From assembly GCA_014904845.1 (NCBI GenBank), contig MU119227.1, positions 310,001-374,000 on the forward strand: a stretch of 64,000 nt of DNA. Direction: 5' to 3'. Source of the stretch: Acephala macrosclerotiorum (taxonomy: Eukaryota > Ascomycota > Leotiomycetes > Helotiales > Mollisiaceae). Under the pieces are notes generated by a model that did no database searches, had not been told where the DNA came from, and saw nothing but the letters and a program-made list of their open reading frames with translations. This document shows positions 10,350-22,040 of this stretch, in pieces. Made by a program: the position numbers and the translations under genes. Position 1 is the first letter of the stretch. Each line of letters opens with the position of its first letter.

Positions 10350-13031
10350 GAGTATTGATCGAGGTTGGCGTTGTGGTGGTGGGCTGCAAGGTTCTCAGGG
10401 GAACGAGCCTTCTCTCAATTGACGAGAGTTACAGATGGCGTGGCTTGGATAATCGCGAATGCATTGATTAGAGTGGAAGTCTGAACCGCGATGGAAAACG
10501 AATGTGGGCTGTCGAAGACAGCTGTACGGTAAGCCGAAGTGAAATACGGCTCAATCAATTCGATGTTTTGTAAAATGGAGACTGGGATAGAACGAGTGTG
10601 ATGTTTTGTTCGAAGTTGATGGGGGCGTACGCAACAACTCCTGGCCAAGCCAAGGTTGTTATCGCAGGGCCTGAGGGCTCCGACAAAAGAGGTTAGCTCG
10701 TTAAGCTACCAAGCCTTTTAGCGTGCAGTAGCTCGCGGACGGCCAAAAGTGGTGCAGAAGTGGGAGAACTTGCAGGAACACGCAAAACTTCGAATCCTGA
10801 GTGGAGGAAAACGTTGACAGGAGGGGACAAACTATTTTAGGACCGAAGTTCCGATGGCGAATTGCAAAAAATACTTGAGGATTACGAAGTCCGCATGCGT
10901 TAGCCTCGTAACCACTGCAACACGGGTTGATAGGGTGACTTTGGAGATGGCTAGGTGAGTGAGTGTTTGAAACGCATCTATTCTCTATGGGAAAAGGTTG
11001 ATCAGATCTCCGCCAAAGCATGATACATCGCAGAGAGATTCCCATGCAAGACGATGTTATGGTGATTTAGCAACTTAGGGGTGTGTTCGGAGAAATGCAG
11101 CCCTTGATGTTCTCAATGCACGGTCGGCGCCTTTCCTCCAACGGACATCCAATGGGCTACAATCACACCCTTCACTCCTATCATACGACATCTACTGTCT
11201 CTATCAGCTCCCCTTCTGTCTCTTGTGTTGTCAATCATCATCCTTTTCCTATCAATCACAGCTTTCAAATAGCGACAAGTGTTCGAATCACATGTTGGGT
11301 CAAATCCCACGGTGTGGGCAAGACATTCCTACGCCTCACGCCTCGCATTGAACATTCACAGGTTCCTCCAAAGGATCACAACTCCATCATGCGTCACCCC
11401 GTACCAACATCCAACTCTCGCTCTCCGAAAGTCTCGTACCCAATCCAAAGCCCTCCAGTCCCGATATGCTGGAAAGCCTCACCTCATCACCTCAGCCCTT
11501 TCTTCCTATTTTTCCGCGCCTCATCCCTCTCCCACGAATCCCATGTTCCGGCATTCTCAGCCTTTTCTCATCCCTTCGATGATAGGACGACGCAACGTAC
11601 GCTTATGACATGACAAAGCTTTACTTACTATACCTTTTAGGTCTCACCCTCGGACTACTGCACCTCAACTCAATTGCTTATCGCTTTCGCTACTAGGACC
11701 AGTCCCTATCGACCCCGAATCCAGGACTCGGCAACACCGTCAAAACCCTCATATCATCAAAACCTTCATGTCTAAATCTCCAGCTCAGATTCACGACATG
11801 ATAGAGGAGACGTCAAGCAAGCACAGATCCAGTTCCTCCGTTCCTCACCGCAAATCCTGGTCTATGCATCAATGCCTCTCCTTGTCTTTTTTCCCATCTC
11901 ATCTTGTCTGATCCATCAGCGAACGTGCATCAAACAAATGATGCTCGAGCCCGACCTCAGGGAGCAAGGGCAAGGATGAAAAAATGACATCACTGGCACA
12001 AGAAATGGAGACTCGAGATCTTTGATGGAGGGTCATGAGCGAAACCGTACTTAGCAGTTGGATATGAAAATGCCTGTTCAGTTTGAATTCATCCGTCAGT
12101 CTTTTTGTTCCCCTCGGCGGGGACGGAGTTCTGCGATTTGAGGAGTCGGCCCTTTCGAGATAGAGGTTGGGTCACGTGCCATGCTCCTACTCCAATTAAC
12201 ATTGCGTTGAACCATCGTCAATTTGGTCGTTAGACACTTCATATACCTATTTGTTAAAATCTTTGCCATTATTAAAGTCTCTTCGGTCATTCAGAGCAAG
12301 TCGCTCTGGCAATGTCATTTCACGTGACTCGCCTTACCTCAACGTCCCTGCATCTGTACTCCTTCAACCTATCATACTCTGCTTTCGAATTTTTATTGCA
12401 CATCGTACTTGAATTGTCCTTACAGCGTCTAAATAGATTCCGAAATGTTTTCTGATCGATTCAGAATTGATGTCTCCAGCTGTCACCCAAGGAAAGCATC
12501 ATTAGTTGAAGCTTTATCGCCTCACAAATCCAACCAAGATCAAACATCCTCCAAGTTTTATTGCAAGTCATAGCAAATCAGTTATATCTTAAACCATATC
12601 CATTTCCTCTACAGGAATCTCGACGGGTTTTGTTGCACATTGCACGAGATCAGTTATATCTGCTAGCGTTGTAGTGGCTTCCCTGGACCAGAGGGCGTTA
12701 GACAATCGCCATGCTCATTTTCAATCTCATTCTTTCAGAACTATGGTGTCTCCTCTTCATGTATCTGAATCATTCTACATTAAGAACTATGTTCTCTTGG
12801 AATTTGAATCAAGCTTTTGTTTATGTTACACCAGACATACTCAGAGAGGACAGCCTCCTCTAAGTCAAAACTCTAAAAGGCTCACTCCTCTATCATGGGG
12901 ACACACTTCCATGAAGCATTCTCGGATCAAGAATTCCATTCCACCAGTAAGACGGCCCCAACTGAAGGGCCGCCCTCTCACATCATCTAACCTCAAACCC
13001 AATCACACCCAACCCCACTCACCCACCAGCC
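10350..13031. other. long gene-poor stretch
   Basis: About 2.7 kb without a supportable gene. Overlapping plus-strand frames at 11083-11613 are open but Ser/His/Pro-rich and lack any family resemblance or splice logic. A tRNA-like fragment near 10.9 kb is listed separately. It probably includes the YND1 5' region and untranslated or non-coding transcript sequence. Confidence 0.45.
10862..10925 (-). other. degenerate tRNA-like / SINE-like fragment
   Basis: Read on the minus strand, TTGCAGTGGTTACGAGGC resembles a tRNA D-arm/A-box, followed by GCGGACTTCGTAATCC, which resembles an anticodon arm with a CGT anticodon and one extra T. The T-arm and acceptor stem cannot be closed, so this is at best a decayed tRNA or tRNA-derived SINE piece. 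Weak evidence. Confidence 0.2.
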
Positions 13032-13295
13032 CTACTGCTCCTCCCAAACCTCACATTCAACCCTTAAACCCCTTTGCCACCCAACTGCCTTTCTCTTAAT
13101 ACCGGCATCTCTACCTCGATCTTCCTGGCGAGCAGCTAGGCAATCCTCGCACATCGTATCAACTACCACGTCATCGAAAATCTTACATCCTCTTGGAGGG
13201 TTCTTCGTTTGGCATACGGCTTCTCGTTCACCGCAGATTTTGAAAGCTAGTCTTTCGTGGCGGCATGTGAAGGTGTTCCACCATATATGACACAT
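13032..13295 (-). CDS. small Cys/His-rich hypothetical protein (87 aa)
   Basis: An intact single-exon ATG-to-TAG frame of 87 aa. Several Cys and His residues sit in regular positions: MCHIWWNTFTCRHERLAF, then FKICGE, a Cys about every ten residues, and PRGCKIFDDVVVDTMCEDC. The pattern C-x(7-8)-C-x-H .. C .. C .. C-x2-C could bind zinc. No signal peptide or membrane segment is present. The composition is far from that of the random frames around it, and short MC-x-I/Y-initiated Cys-rich proteins are common hypothetical proteins in ascomycetes. I do not recognise a function. Confidence 0.5.
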   Translation of the reverse strand: MCHIWWNTFTCRHERLAFKICGEREAVCQTKNPPRGCKIFDDVVVDTMCEDCLAARQEDRGRDAGIKRKAVGWQRGLRVECEVWEEQ

Positions 13296-14575
13296 TTTGA
13301 GGACTGGTGTTGAATGTTATTCCTTCCTTGGTATCCCCTCGCTTTGGTTCTTCTTCCGGTGATGTACCGAAGTGTGGTAATGATGTTTGGAGATGTAAAG
13401 CCTACTCAAGGAAGCAGCTCTTGGAATTATGTAGCTGAGAATGTAATCGCTTTACTCAAGAGCTTTGAAGTCATTCACAACCTTCTAGTGGAGAAAGGAG
13501 TTGTCATTCACAGACTCGACAGTCTCAACATGCTTAACTCTTCAAATATCGAGTAAGGCTAGACCTAATCACACAAACAAAACCCAACACTCCCAATCCG
13601 TCATGAGAGGGCCACATCACCAATCTCCAAACGTCCCCTCACACCCTGGCCGATCCGTTCAGAATTTGGTTTTATGCTTCCACCGTACTTTGTCCCGAGA
13701 GGACAAGACGCTTGGCCAGGCAGAAGAGGGCCATGTTAAAATCATTTTCAACCTCGCATCATTCCGTTCTTTTTTTGCTGGGACAGCGCATACCGTAACC
13801 CGAACTTGGGCAAATTTTGGTTCCAGATTGATAACTTCGTTCGCCTGACGCTTCCACTCGTCATGTAAAGTCATTCATTTGTTGCCGTAATTATCGGGCA
13901 ATCATACGCTCATCATCTGCTTACACAGGCCGAGCATATTTCCAAATGCCTACTTCAATCCCTAAGAAGTCTTTTCTGCGCGATGAGGCTGAGCAGATAG
14001 GCTTTTGTGCTAGCTTCAGCCACAAAAAGCAACATCTCCAACGCGAAAAAACGATCCAGTTGATATCTTTCACCTAAGCAAGGAATACCGGCTGCTTCAT
14101 ATTGCATATCGAGTGTTCCATGATAACCTATCACCAAAAGATGATCTCGAACCGACATTGAGTCTCCCATCGATCACGTGGCCAAGCTTCCTCAAAATGC
14201 GGCAGACGAGAGATTCGTGCTCGAATTCTCAGATCCGCCGTGACAAAAATCCATCGCAATCCGCGGGTCGCGGCGAGGTCGTAGAGAGTCGCGAATTTAC
14301 TGTGGCGGAGAGGAAGTGCTGGTTGAGGTTTGTAGAGAAGTTGTCGTAGCTGTCTGGACTGAGACATTAACCTTAGGCACTTGTTTCTTTTCTCATTGGT
14401 AGCCTTTGCTAGAAACAGCCAATAAATTCATCTTGCCCAACTGCGCTCTACAACCAACCACCATCTTCTCCGCACTGCCGCCGCCTGCTGCGAAAACAAG
14501 CCAGCTGGCGATCTTCGCATTCTAGTGTTGTTATTCTTGGGCAACAACGCGACTACCGATACTCTCAACTGCACG
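13296..14575. other. intergenic upstream of the alpha-kinase
   Basis: Short ATG frames exist on the minus strand (13955-14170, 71 codons; 14131-14367, 78 codons). They overlap each other in different frames and match no family, so I do not call them genes. Nothing else is evident. Confidence 0.45.
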
Positions 14576-15356
14576 ATGTCAAACTCAAGAACAAACAACG
14601 CGACCAGGGCAAATATCGAGAAAAACAACATCTTTGCCTCTGGAGCCTTTAAGAATGTTTGGGCAGGCACTTACACCGAGGGAGCAAGAAGTGGACAGCG
14701 CTGCGTAGCGAAAGAGTTCAAGACCGGCTCTGTCTTTGAAGACCACTACTTCGAGGAAGAAATGAATATCATACGCCGTACGCAAAAGATCATTGACGAT
14801 TTCGATAACGCTAAAATAATCACTGGACGACAGATTCTCTTGAACACACCTGCTATATGGACCTACGAGGAGACTGGACACAAAGCGTTAATCGAACCGA
14901 TGATAGGAAGCTTTGAGAAGTTCAACAGCAATACCGGATGGGCCCCAAATACAGGCGCCGAATGGGGCGAGGCTATGCAAGCATTGAGTCATTTCTCGTA
15001 CCACGATTCTAATCGCCAGTTTCTCTTGTGCGATCTTCAAGGCGGCGTCTATCAAAACGGATAGTAAGTACTTTATACCCAATTCTCTGTTGTGCGGAAT
15101 TGACACGGTAATACTTAGTGTTCTCTCAGACCCGGTGATAATGTCTCAGGCTCAGGATTGCGGTCCTGCAGACTTAGGACCTAATGGAATCAACTCGTTC
15201 TTCCAGAGACATCGGTGCGGGCGCTTCTGTAGCAGACAGTGGGCAAAGCCAGCCGTGATTGGGAAGGCTGTGTTTCCCATGCGTCAAGGCACAAGCATGA
15301 TCGCTCAGTTGCCGACACGCCATGACCGCAACCCTCTTTCTAGGCTGCGAGAATAA
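14576..15356 (+). CDS. alpha-kinase family (MHCK/EF2K) protein
   Basis: Two exons, 14576..15063 and 15119..15356, give 241 aa, little more than one catalytic domain. Alpha-kinases are atypical Ser/Thr kinases (eEF2 kinase, Dictyostelium myosin heavy-chain kinases). Visible features: FASGAFKNVW as the nucleotide-binding strand; Lys46 in CVAKEF; EPMIGSFEKFNSNTGW; the catalytic-loop equivalent LLCDLQGG with Asp153 and Gln155; LSDPVI across the splice; GPADLGPNGINSFF as the Gly-rich loop; and a zinc-site tail H194-x-C196-x3-C200. All key positions are present, so activity is possible. No regulatory domain is attached. The start ATG follows an open GTG-initiated frame and is the first ATG. Substrate unknown. 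Confidence 0.82.
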
Positions 15357-16663
15357 TTCGATGGATGACAGCGATGGATAAGGAGTCCAGAGTCATGGCA
15401 AATTACCCATGGTGAAGTCACAGGCAGCCTCAAGTATAAGGCACCATATCACACACTCTTTGTGAGCTCGTCGTTTAGCCGGAACAAGCATTGGGATAAG
15501 AGGGATAGGAGAAAGAAATGGACGGTGCTTCCCCTGTGCCGCATCAATTTTGTACGGGCCACTAGTATTTCGGGTGCTGGAATTGAAGCCGATGTCAGAC
15601 GCGGGACTGAAGTACAGTCCGCCGATAGGTTTTCCTCTCGACAAACACTTTGTCTGCTTTACCAAGTCCCCGCCTGATCTACGAATTCCAGTTTTCGGTG
15701 TTCTTTCAGTTCAGATGATCCCAAGATCCGATAGACCGGATGAATGAAATCAAACCTTTCTTAAGAAATGCCGCTTGCTACCTAATCTCGGTTCCTCCAT
15801 ACTCGTCTCTGATATTATGAAGCAAGTGTGAAGCCAGAGCTGAGTCTGTCATTGTCACCTTTCTGGGGCATGGGGCCCGGACCGAATCATTGGTGAGATG
15901 AACTAGTTCGCTAAGCCTGTGCCGGCGGTCCAAGTATGCGTTGCTCTAATACCGCTATAATCTCAGACGACAAGTGAGCTCACCAAAGTCCATTTCCGTC
16001 TTTGGACATGAGCAGTCGCTGCTCCAACGTGAGCTGAGCCCTAAGGCCTGCACGCCGCTGAGTCAGCCCGGGCATGCACCTCTTCTGGCCCCTTTCAGAA
16101 TCGGTTACAATGTCCCTGTCGTCTATATATAAAAGTTTTGCTAATGCCTGTTGTCGGCGACCGGGTCATGAGTCTCGCTTCCCTGCAAAGTGGAGCTTTA
16201 TTGAGGGGCTGAGAATTAAACTTCCGGCTTGTTTTTATACGTAGTACTTAACCAATAATCAGGCGAGTAAAGTCAAACCTCGGCACGTACTGTACACGAA
16301 TCGTCTGGGGGTCCTCGGTAACGTGTTGACCTAGCTAAAGGCACGTGTGATTTACACCTCCCTTCTGCTTTAGAAAGTATAATATATAGCTTCTAGATTA
16401 GTGGATAGGTAGGGAAGGCACTTAATAACATTAGGGGGGTATTTGCCAGCGATACGGCGGCCACTAGCGTGCGGCACACGTAAGTCCAACCTTCTATGTC
16501 TGTGCGCTCGTGGAAAGCATATTAAGCCCCACTACAGATTATTTAACCCTATATAAAAGTACTACAGCCGTACCTGCTACTCCGATTAAGAGTCAACACC
16601 ATTTCTTCCTTCAGTTCTTTCTTCCACCTGCAAGTCTCCAAGCGGACCAAGCCTAGCAAAGTT
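15357..16663. other. intergenic before the FAD oxidase
   Basis: About 1.3 kb. Two TATA-like runs are present: one at about 16123-16134 and one at 16550-16559. A CG-rich patch with CACGTG-like and GGGGGT motifs lies at 16320-16450. No gene was recognised. Confidence 0.5.
16550..16559 (+). promoter_or_regulatory. TATA box of the FAD oxidase gene
   Basis: TATATAAAAG lies 105 bases before the ATG at 16664, followed by a CT-rich leader, a typical spacing for a regulated fungal gene. Confidence 0.55.
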
Positions 16664-18542
16664 ATGTTGTCCCCTTTCAGGTTTCTCATTCTGGGAGCCA
16701 TCTCCTTCACCTCTGTCAACGCGGAGTGTAAGGCTATACCTGGATCTGCAGGCTGGCCATCAAGTGCGGACTGGGATGCCCTGAACCAGACTCTAGGGGG
16801 TCAATTGATCAAGCCCACTCCTCCTGGTGCTGTATGCCATTCTGATCAGCCCACATATAATAATGCAACTTGCGCTGTGATTGCACAGCAGTGGTCGAAC
16901 TACACTTTTCACGCAGATAATCCGGTCAGCACCGATTGGGACGATACCAACAACGATACGTGTCTTCCTGATCCAGCACAACCCTGTAGTTCAATGGGAT
17001 ATCCAGTATACGTTGTGAACGCAACCACTCCTGAGCATGTTGCTTTGGGGATTAATTTTGCAGCAGCAAACAATATACGCTTGATTGTGAAGGCCACAGG
17101 ACATGATTATTTGGGAAGGTGAGTGTTTCCGAGGCCTGTCAGCCATTGGCTCAAATTTGACCCTCTTCTAGATCAGCCAGTCCAAATTCTCTCTCAATTT
17201 GGACCCACAACATGAGAGGTATCAACTTTCACCGCACTTTCCAGCCTCAAGGCTGCAGCTACAGCGTTCCAACCACAGCCGTCACCGCAGCAGCGGGCCA
17301 CAACCTACTCGATCTCTACGCTGCGACAGACTCCTATAACTTGACTATTGTAGGGGGTCTGGAAGCTACCGTCGGAGTCGGTGGCTATCTGACTGGTGGC
17401 GGTCACTCTCCTCTAAGTTCGGCCTATGGTATGGCAGCCGACAATATACTTGAACTCTCTATCATCACCCCGTCGGGTTTGATGCTCACGGTCAATGAAT
17501 GCCAAAATACGGACCTCTTCTATGCTTTTCGGGGAGGCGGAGGCGGTACATTTGGCGTCATGACCGACGTAACGCTCAAAACATATCCCACACCTCCTGT
17601 CTCCCTCCTCTCCCTCCAACTCACGATGTCATCCGCCACAGACGACATCTGGGACATGGTAGCATACATCCTAACCCAATATCCTTATCTGAGCAACAAG
17701 ACTATCACCGCTTACCCAGAAATTGCAACCAGTTCCTCTGGAAACGCCACAACACTATATTTCATAGCCGACTTCCGCAGTATCTCCCCGCAGGCCGTCC
17801 CCTACTTGTCAGCAGCCATGCAGCCCATCATCTCACACATACAGAGCACCTGGCCGGCAGCCAGCCTCAGCTATACCACATCCTCATATCCAACATTCTA
17901 CTCACATTTCCTCGCAACCGCTTATTCCGCTCCCCCGGGATACAATTTCAGGCTTGGGTCTAGACTGCTGGATGCGCCGACCTTGACTGGGAATCTTACT
18001 GCCTTGACAAGCACTGTTAAGAATTTCTGTAGCCAGTTTGGCTGTGGACCCGTATTGCTCGGCGGTAAGGGGATATGGGATGCTGTTCCCAGGGGTGGGA
18101 GTGACGCCGTCAATCCCGCGTGGAGGAAAGCTGTGGCGCATTTCGGTAAGTGTATCCAACGGGGAGAATACCAAAGCGAAGAAAAGGTTTGGCTAACGAG
18201 AGAACAGTTACCGGTGCAACTTGGGCAGCAAACAACGCAACAGCAGAGGCATCGGCGGTGGCAGCAATGGAGCAGAGGGTTACGTATTTGAGAGACTTGC
18301 TCCCAAACTCTGGATCATATCTCAACGAGGTATGTATATTCGCTGCTTTTGATAGTGTGGGGTCTAATCATGTGAAGGCCAATCAGGATGAACCTCACTT
18401 TCAGCAAGCGTTCTGGGGCACGAACTATCCCAAGCTGGCTGCTATCAAGAAGGCGTATGATCCGACCGACGTATTCTGGTGCCACCCCTGTGTGGGTAAT
18501 GAAGGCTGGCAGGAGGTTGGAGACATGTTGTGCAGGGTTTGA
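16664..18542 (+). CDS. secreted FAD-linked oxidoreductase, BBE-like
   Basis: Four exons, 16664..17118, 17172..18145, 18208..18329 and 18378..18542, give 571 aa with frame kept at every junction. An N-terminal signal peptide (FRFLILGAISFTSVNA) is followed by many NxS/T sequons, so the enzyme is secreted. The FAD-binding (PP-loop) domain shows LIVKATGHDYLGRS, where the His is the usual site of covalent FAD attachment, and GGYLTGGGHSPLSS, then FYAFRGGGGGTFGVM. The C-terminal berberine-bridge segment appears after the third intron: EPHFQQAFWGTNYPKL..DPTDVFWCHPCVGNEGW. Such enzymes oxidise alcohols, sugars or secondary metabolites; the substrate is unknown. Where some relatives have a second FAD-linked Cys, here the sequence is GVGGYL, so attachment is probably through His only. 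Confidence 0.88.
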
Positions 18543-19404
18543 GGGACTTGTCTGATCGTCGATCATTGTTGCAAATATTTTGCCTGACATGGCATGAACC
18601 AAACCAAGACCACAACACGAGTACTCCCCAAGTTGACTGGCGGGTTTTGAGCGTGCGTATATTAGATGATTAAAATGAAATGATACTATTTTTCCGTCTT
18701 TCTAGAATGTCTTTAATTCTTCGCTTGTGATGACCCAGTGGAAGGAAGAACTGAAAGATATGTGCCTATTGCATCTCCCGAGGAAATAGAGCGCCCTTTT
18801 GATCTCATGTCGCTCCTGAGTGCTAGGAGCTATCCCTTATGCAAATATGCTTCCGCATAGCGGTGTCTCTGAGTTGGGGTAACTAAGTAAATTGAGTTAA
18901 TCTGCTAAAGTTCCCGGACTTCGGGCGCAATACTACCTGCCATAAGACACGCTACTCATCGCTTACTAAAAAATATGCACAGGAGTCCCTGCGTGCGCAA
19001 AGCAGCGCATGGCGCAGCTCCCCATCGTTCAGCCTATCTTCGAGGACATATATTAACACCTCGAACTTGAGGTATTTTTAAGGGGATCCTGTTTGGGCTC
19101 CCTAGGAGCCGACTTAGTCTCCTCAAATATAGTTGTATAGATATAGAGATGACAACTTTCGCACGGTAGAACCAAATAATAAGTAAATTATGATTAGTTA
19201 CCGAAAGGAGAGCAGGAACGTGACTGAGCAACCTGAGCAGAGGGTGAGGCGAGGGTGAGTAGCGCCTGAGTAGAGCGACGACGCTGACTAATTGGGTTAG
19301 GAACGAATATAAAGAATTGTCGTCTGAGATTACCTAGGTAATCTTACCTAGGGCAAGGTGAGATCTCTACCTATAGCTACGTACAGGCGGAGCTAGTGTA
19401 CCAG
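18543..19404. other. repeat-like decayed DNA
   Basis: AT-rich, with short palindromic CCTAGG/ACCTAGGTAA-type motifs around 19095 and 19330, suggestive of old repeat sequence. The missing N-terminal part of the GH31 gene would be expected here but no trace of it can be read. Confidence 0.35.
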
Positions 19405-19903
19405 CCGATACATGTGCGTGGTGGCTATATTGTCCTATTCAGAAGGCTGGCAATACAACCAAGGCCTCCAGAAAGAGCCCTTGGAGATTGATTGTCGCTT
19501 TGGGCAAGGACTACTTGGCTGACAGAGAGTTGTATCTCGATGACGGTGTTAGTCTAGTTCAGGCGGCATCTAAGAATGTAAAGGTACGTAACTCATACGC
19601 AATGAAGGCCTCGAAAGCTCTGTGGAATTACTTTTATGACAGTTGAAATTCACGAACAATACTTTGACTGCCGAAGTGACGAGCTCATATGGTGATGGCC
19701 TTCCGTTGTCAAATGTTACCATTGCCGGCATCAAGGAGGCCCCTGAGTCAGTTTGCATTAGTCTGGGCGGCAAGACTGTAGATAGCAAGGGGGTCGTTCT
19801 TCTTTATGCGGCTGACAGCGGTAAGCTTTACATTATCAACCTTGATAAAGCTACAAGTGCGGGTTTATGGAGTAGATGTTTGTCTCTGCAACTACAATAT
19901 TAG
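19405..19903 (+). pseudogene. GH31 alpha-glucosidase C-terminal remnant
   Basis: Only the last about 150 residues of a GH31 glucosidase survive. Readable pieces are PIHVRGGYI, then in another frame PIQKAGNTTKASRKSPWRL, LIVALGKD, ELYLDDGVSLVQAASKNVK, and after a consistent intron (19584-19642) KFTNNTLTAEVTSSYGDGL, SNVTIAGIKEAPESVCI and GKLYIINLDKATSAGLW. The catalytic barrel is absent, and a frameshift separates VRGGYI from PIQK near 19428. GH31 enzymes release glucose from starch-type glucans; this copy cannot be active. It lies 0.9 kb downstream of the FAD oxidase. Confidence 0.75.
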
Positions 19904-20742
19904 TTGATGTTAAGATATGCAGCCTTGAAGATTTATAGTCTTTGTGATAAGCCCAGAAAAGGTCTTCTGTAAGAATTGAGAAGGCATGTATTGTATAATT
20001 GATAACGAACATAATAATTTCGGTTTTATATGATAGAATGTCCTTTACAAAAGTCCGAGAGGAGCTGAGTTAGGTCGCAGTCCCGTAGCTTCTGGCCAAT
20101 AGCAGCTTGCGTTAAATTTCAGGTAATAGCTTTCTATAGTTTGTAAAGCGGTAACATCTCAAGAAAGAAATATAGATTTTGATAGATGTTTCTGCTAATA
20201 CATACGAACATACACTCCTCGCCTCCACCTCGACTTCCACCTCTGCACAAAGATCAAATCTTACGGCTATCAGGTGCAACCAAATCGAAATCAAAGAACA
20301 CGGATTCTCATTCGCGACTATGCTATTAGGAGTAGTCGCCTTCCTAGCAATTTGGGGAGGGCTGATGCTGCTATGGATGTAAAGGGGATATGAAAGAAAG
20401 AGAAGAGAGATGAGGGGATGAGATGCCTTCGAAGTGGGACTGAAGAGAGCCTGGGGATTAGAGAGGTGGAGAGGGGCATGGAGAAAGATATTTGAAGTTG
20501 TGGACATCTCCAATTTCTACGGATAGCCATTCACGTAAAGAGCTTCCCCTCTCAGCAGTGAAAATTCACACGGGACAAGGTATCAACATCCTTTTCACAT
20601 CAGGCATTTTGCCAATGCCATTGAAAGTAAATCTGTCGAGCTCAACTCAACTGATTCCCATCCACTCTCATATACCGCCATCTCCTCTCTCTCCGGTCCC
20701 TCATTCACCTCCACATCTCTCGCTTCATCTAACACCACGTCC
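19904..20742. other. intergenic
   Basis: A short plus-strand frame ending at 20382 has a hydrophobic tail (ATMLLGVVAFLAIWGGLMLL) but no ATG before the membrane segment except one at 20320, so it is not called a gene. Nothing else was recognised. Confidence 0.4.
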
Positions 20743-22040
20743 TTACATCTGAGCCCAAACATGCCCCATTAATCGATTCGCAAAATCCACAATATAATTC
20801 GCTGTCGCTCCCAACGCATTATTCAACTGATTGACACCCACACTTCCAGAATTGTACACCCTCGCAACAGCGTACCATTTCCCAGTCTGAGCGTAGTCTT
20901 GTTTGGGGCCTGGTCCTCCTCCCTGTTTCCTGTTAGCGCCTTCTCTTCATCATCATAACCGAAATCAAGCGTTTTCAATCTCCCAGCCTAGCCTGGGACG
21001 TGAACGGCCCACTTCTCTCGACGTCGGACTTTCCTTGACTTACAAGGTTAGCACACAACATCCAACCGAAAAGAATATCTTAACCACAGCCTCACACTCT
21101 TCATTTTGCAAACCAGGCTAGGAGATAGAAACCACTGACAAAGTTCAAACCACAGGTTGAAGATGAAACAGAATTTGACAATGCTGAAAATAGGCGAGGA
21201 AAATGAGAGCGGGGAACAAACAGCCTTACAAAAAGTCCCCTCAGTCCCATCCCGAACCATCTGCAAAATACTCCCCTTTAGATCCACAGCGTCGAAACTA
21301 GAACCATTAAACGCCTGCATGATCCCGGTATTTGCGATGCCGTTAAACGTATTCCCAACCCCAACATTCCCACCACTCTCCTGAATAATAATGCACAAAA
21401 TAACCCTGGCATCGACACCCGACTCCGCTGCCACAATATCAATAGCGCTCTTTATGAATGTAATTTCAGAGGGGAAATTGTTGTACGACATTAGTTGGGA
21501 ATTTTGGTTCCAGAGGTAAGAATAGGAGGCCCAATTGGCTGGGCCGGTGTAAGGGACGAAGGGTCCGCCGGCACTGGTTCCTGTGGTGGTTGCTGGGTTG
21601 GGAATGCTGGGTATGGCGTCGATTGGGACAAGGGGCGACGAGGAGGCATTGGATGGAAGATTGATGACTTGTCTGATCTTTATGAGATTTGGTGTGACGA
21701 TTGGGTTCGCAGCTTCGAGATCAGAGACGGTGACTGAGTATGTCTGAGCGATGCTGGATAGCGTATCGCCTGCTTGGACCGTGTAGGTGTTTGTTGAAGT
21801 AGGATCTGGGGTTGTCTGAGTCGTTGGAAGAGTGATGGAGGCGCCAATTTGAAGTTTTGTGGGATCAATGCTTGGATCTGGAGAGCATTTTTAGCTTGAA
21901 CCGTGGAGAATAATTTCCTGTCATGGTTTTCAAGCAAAGCTACTAGATGAGAAGTTACTTGCAGCTTCCAACAGTGCTACCGTGGTCCCTTTGCAGCGAT
22001 TGAAGAAAATGTGTCACCGGGTCGCCAAATCTATGTTTCG
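20743..22040 (-). pseudogene. LysM + lysozyme-like (SLT-type) protein, probably broken
   Basis: On the minus strand two LysM motifs precede a lysozyme/lytic-transglycosylase-like domain. LysM1 (GDTFSSIAAK then GTTVALLEAA) is split by a frameshift near 21990. An intron (21958-21878) restores AANPSIDPTKLQIG. LysM2 is intact (YTVQAGDTLSSIAQTYSV, LEAANPIVTPNLI). The catalytic part has ILCIIIQESGGNVGVG, with a Glu in the usual place, and GIMQAFNGSSFDAVD. A donor at 21229 (GTAAGG) opens an intron. The last exon (20922..20743) carries GKWYAVARVYNSGSVG and ends RLMGHVWAQM. The flanking exons are in different phases (1 and 0), so either a tiny exon was missed or a second frameshift exists. No N-terminal signal peptide could be found. 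Family members bind and cleave peptidoglycan- or chitin-like glycans; antibacterial use is inference. Confidence 0.62.

Noticed and set aside
11113..11613. Overlapping open frames and GTTCGAATC / GGGTCAAATCCC motifs resembling tRNA T-arms
   Set aside because: No acceptor or anticodon stem can be paired around either motif, and the frames are Ser/His/Pro-rich with no family resemblance.
13955..14367. Two overlapping minus-strand ATG frames (71 and 78 codons)
   Set aside because: They overlap in different frames, match no family, and no intron joins them convincingly.
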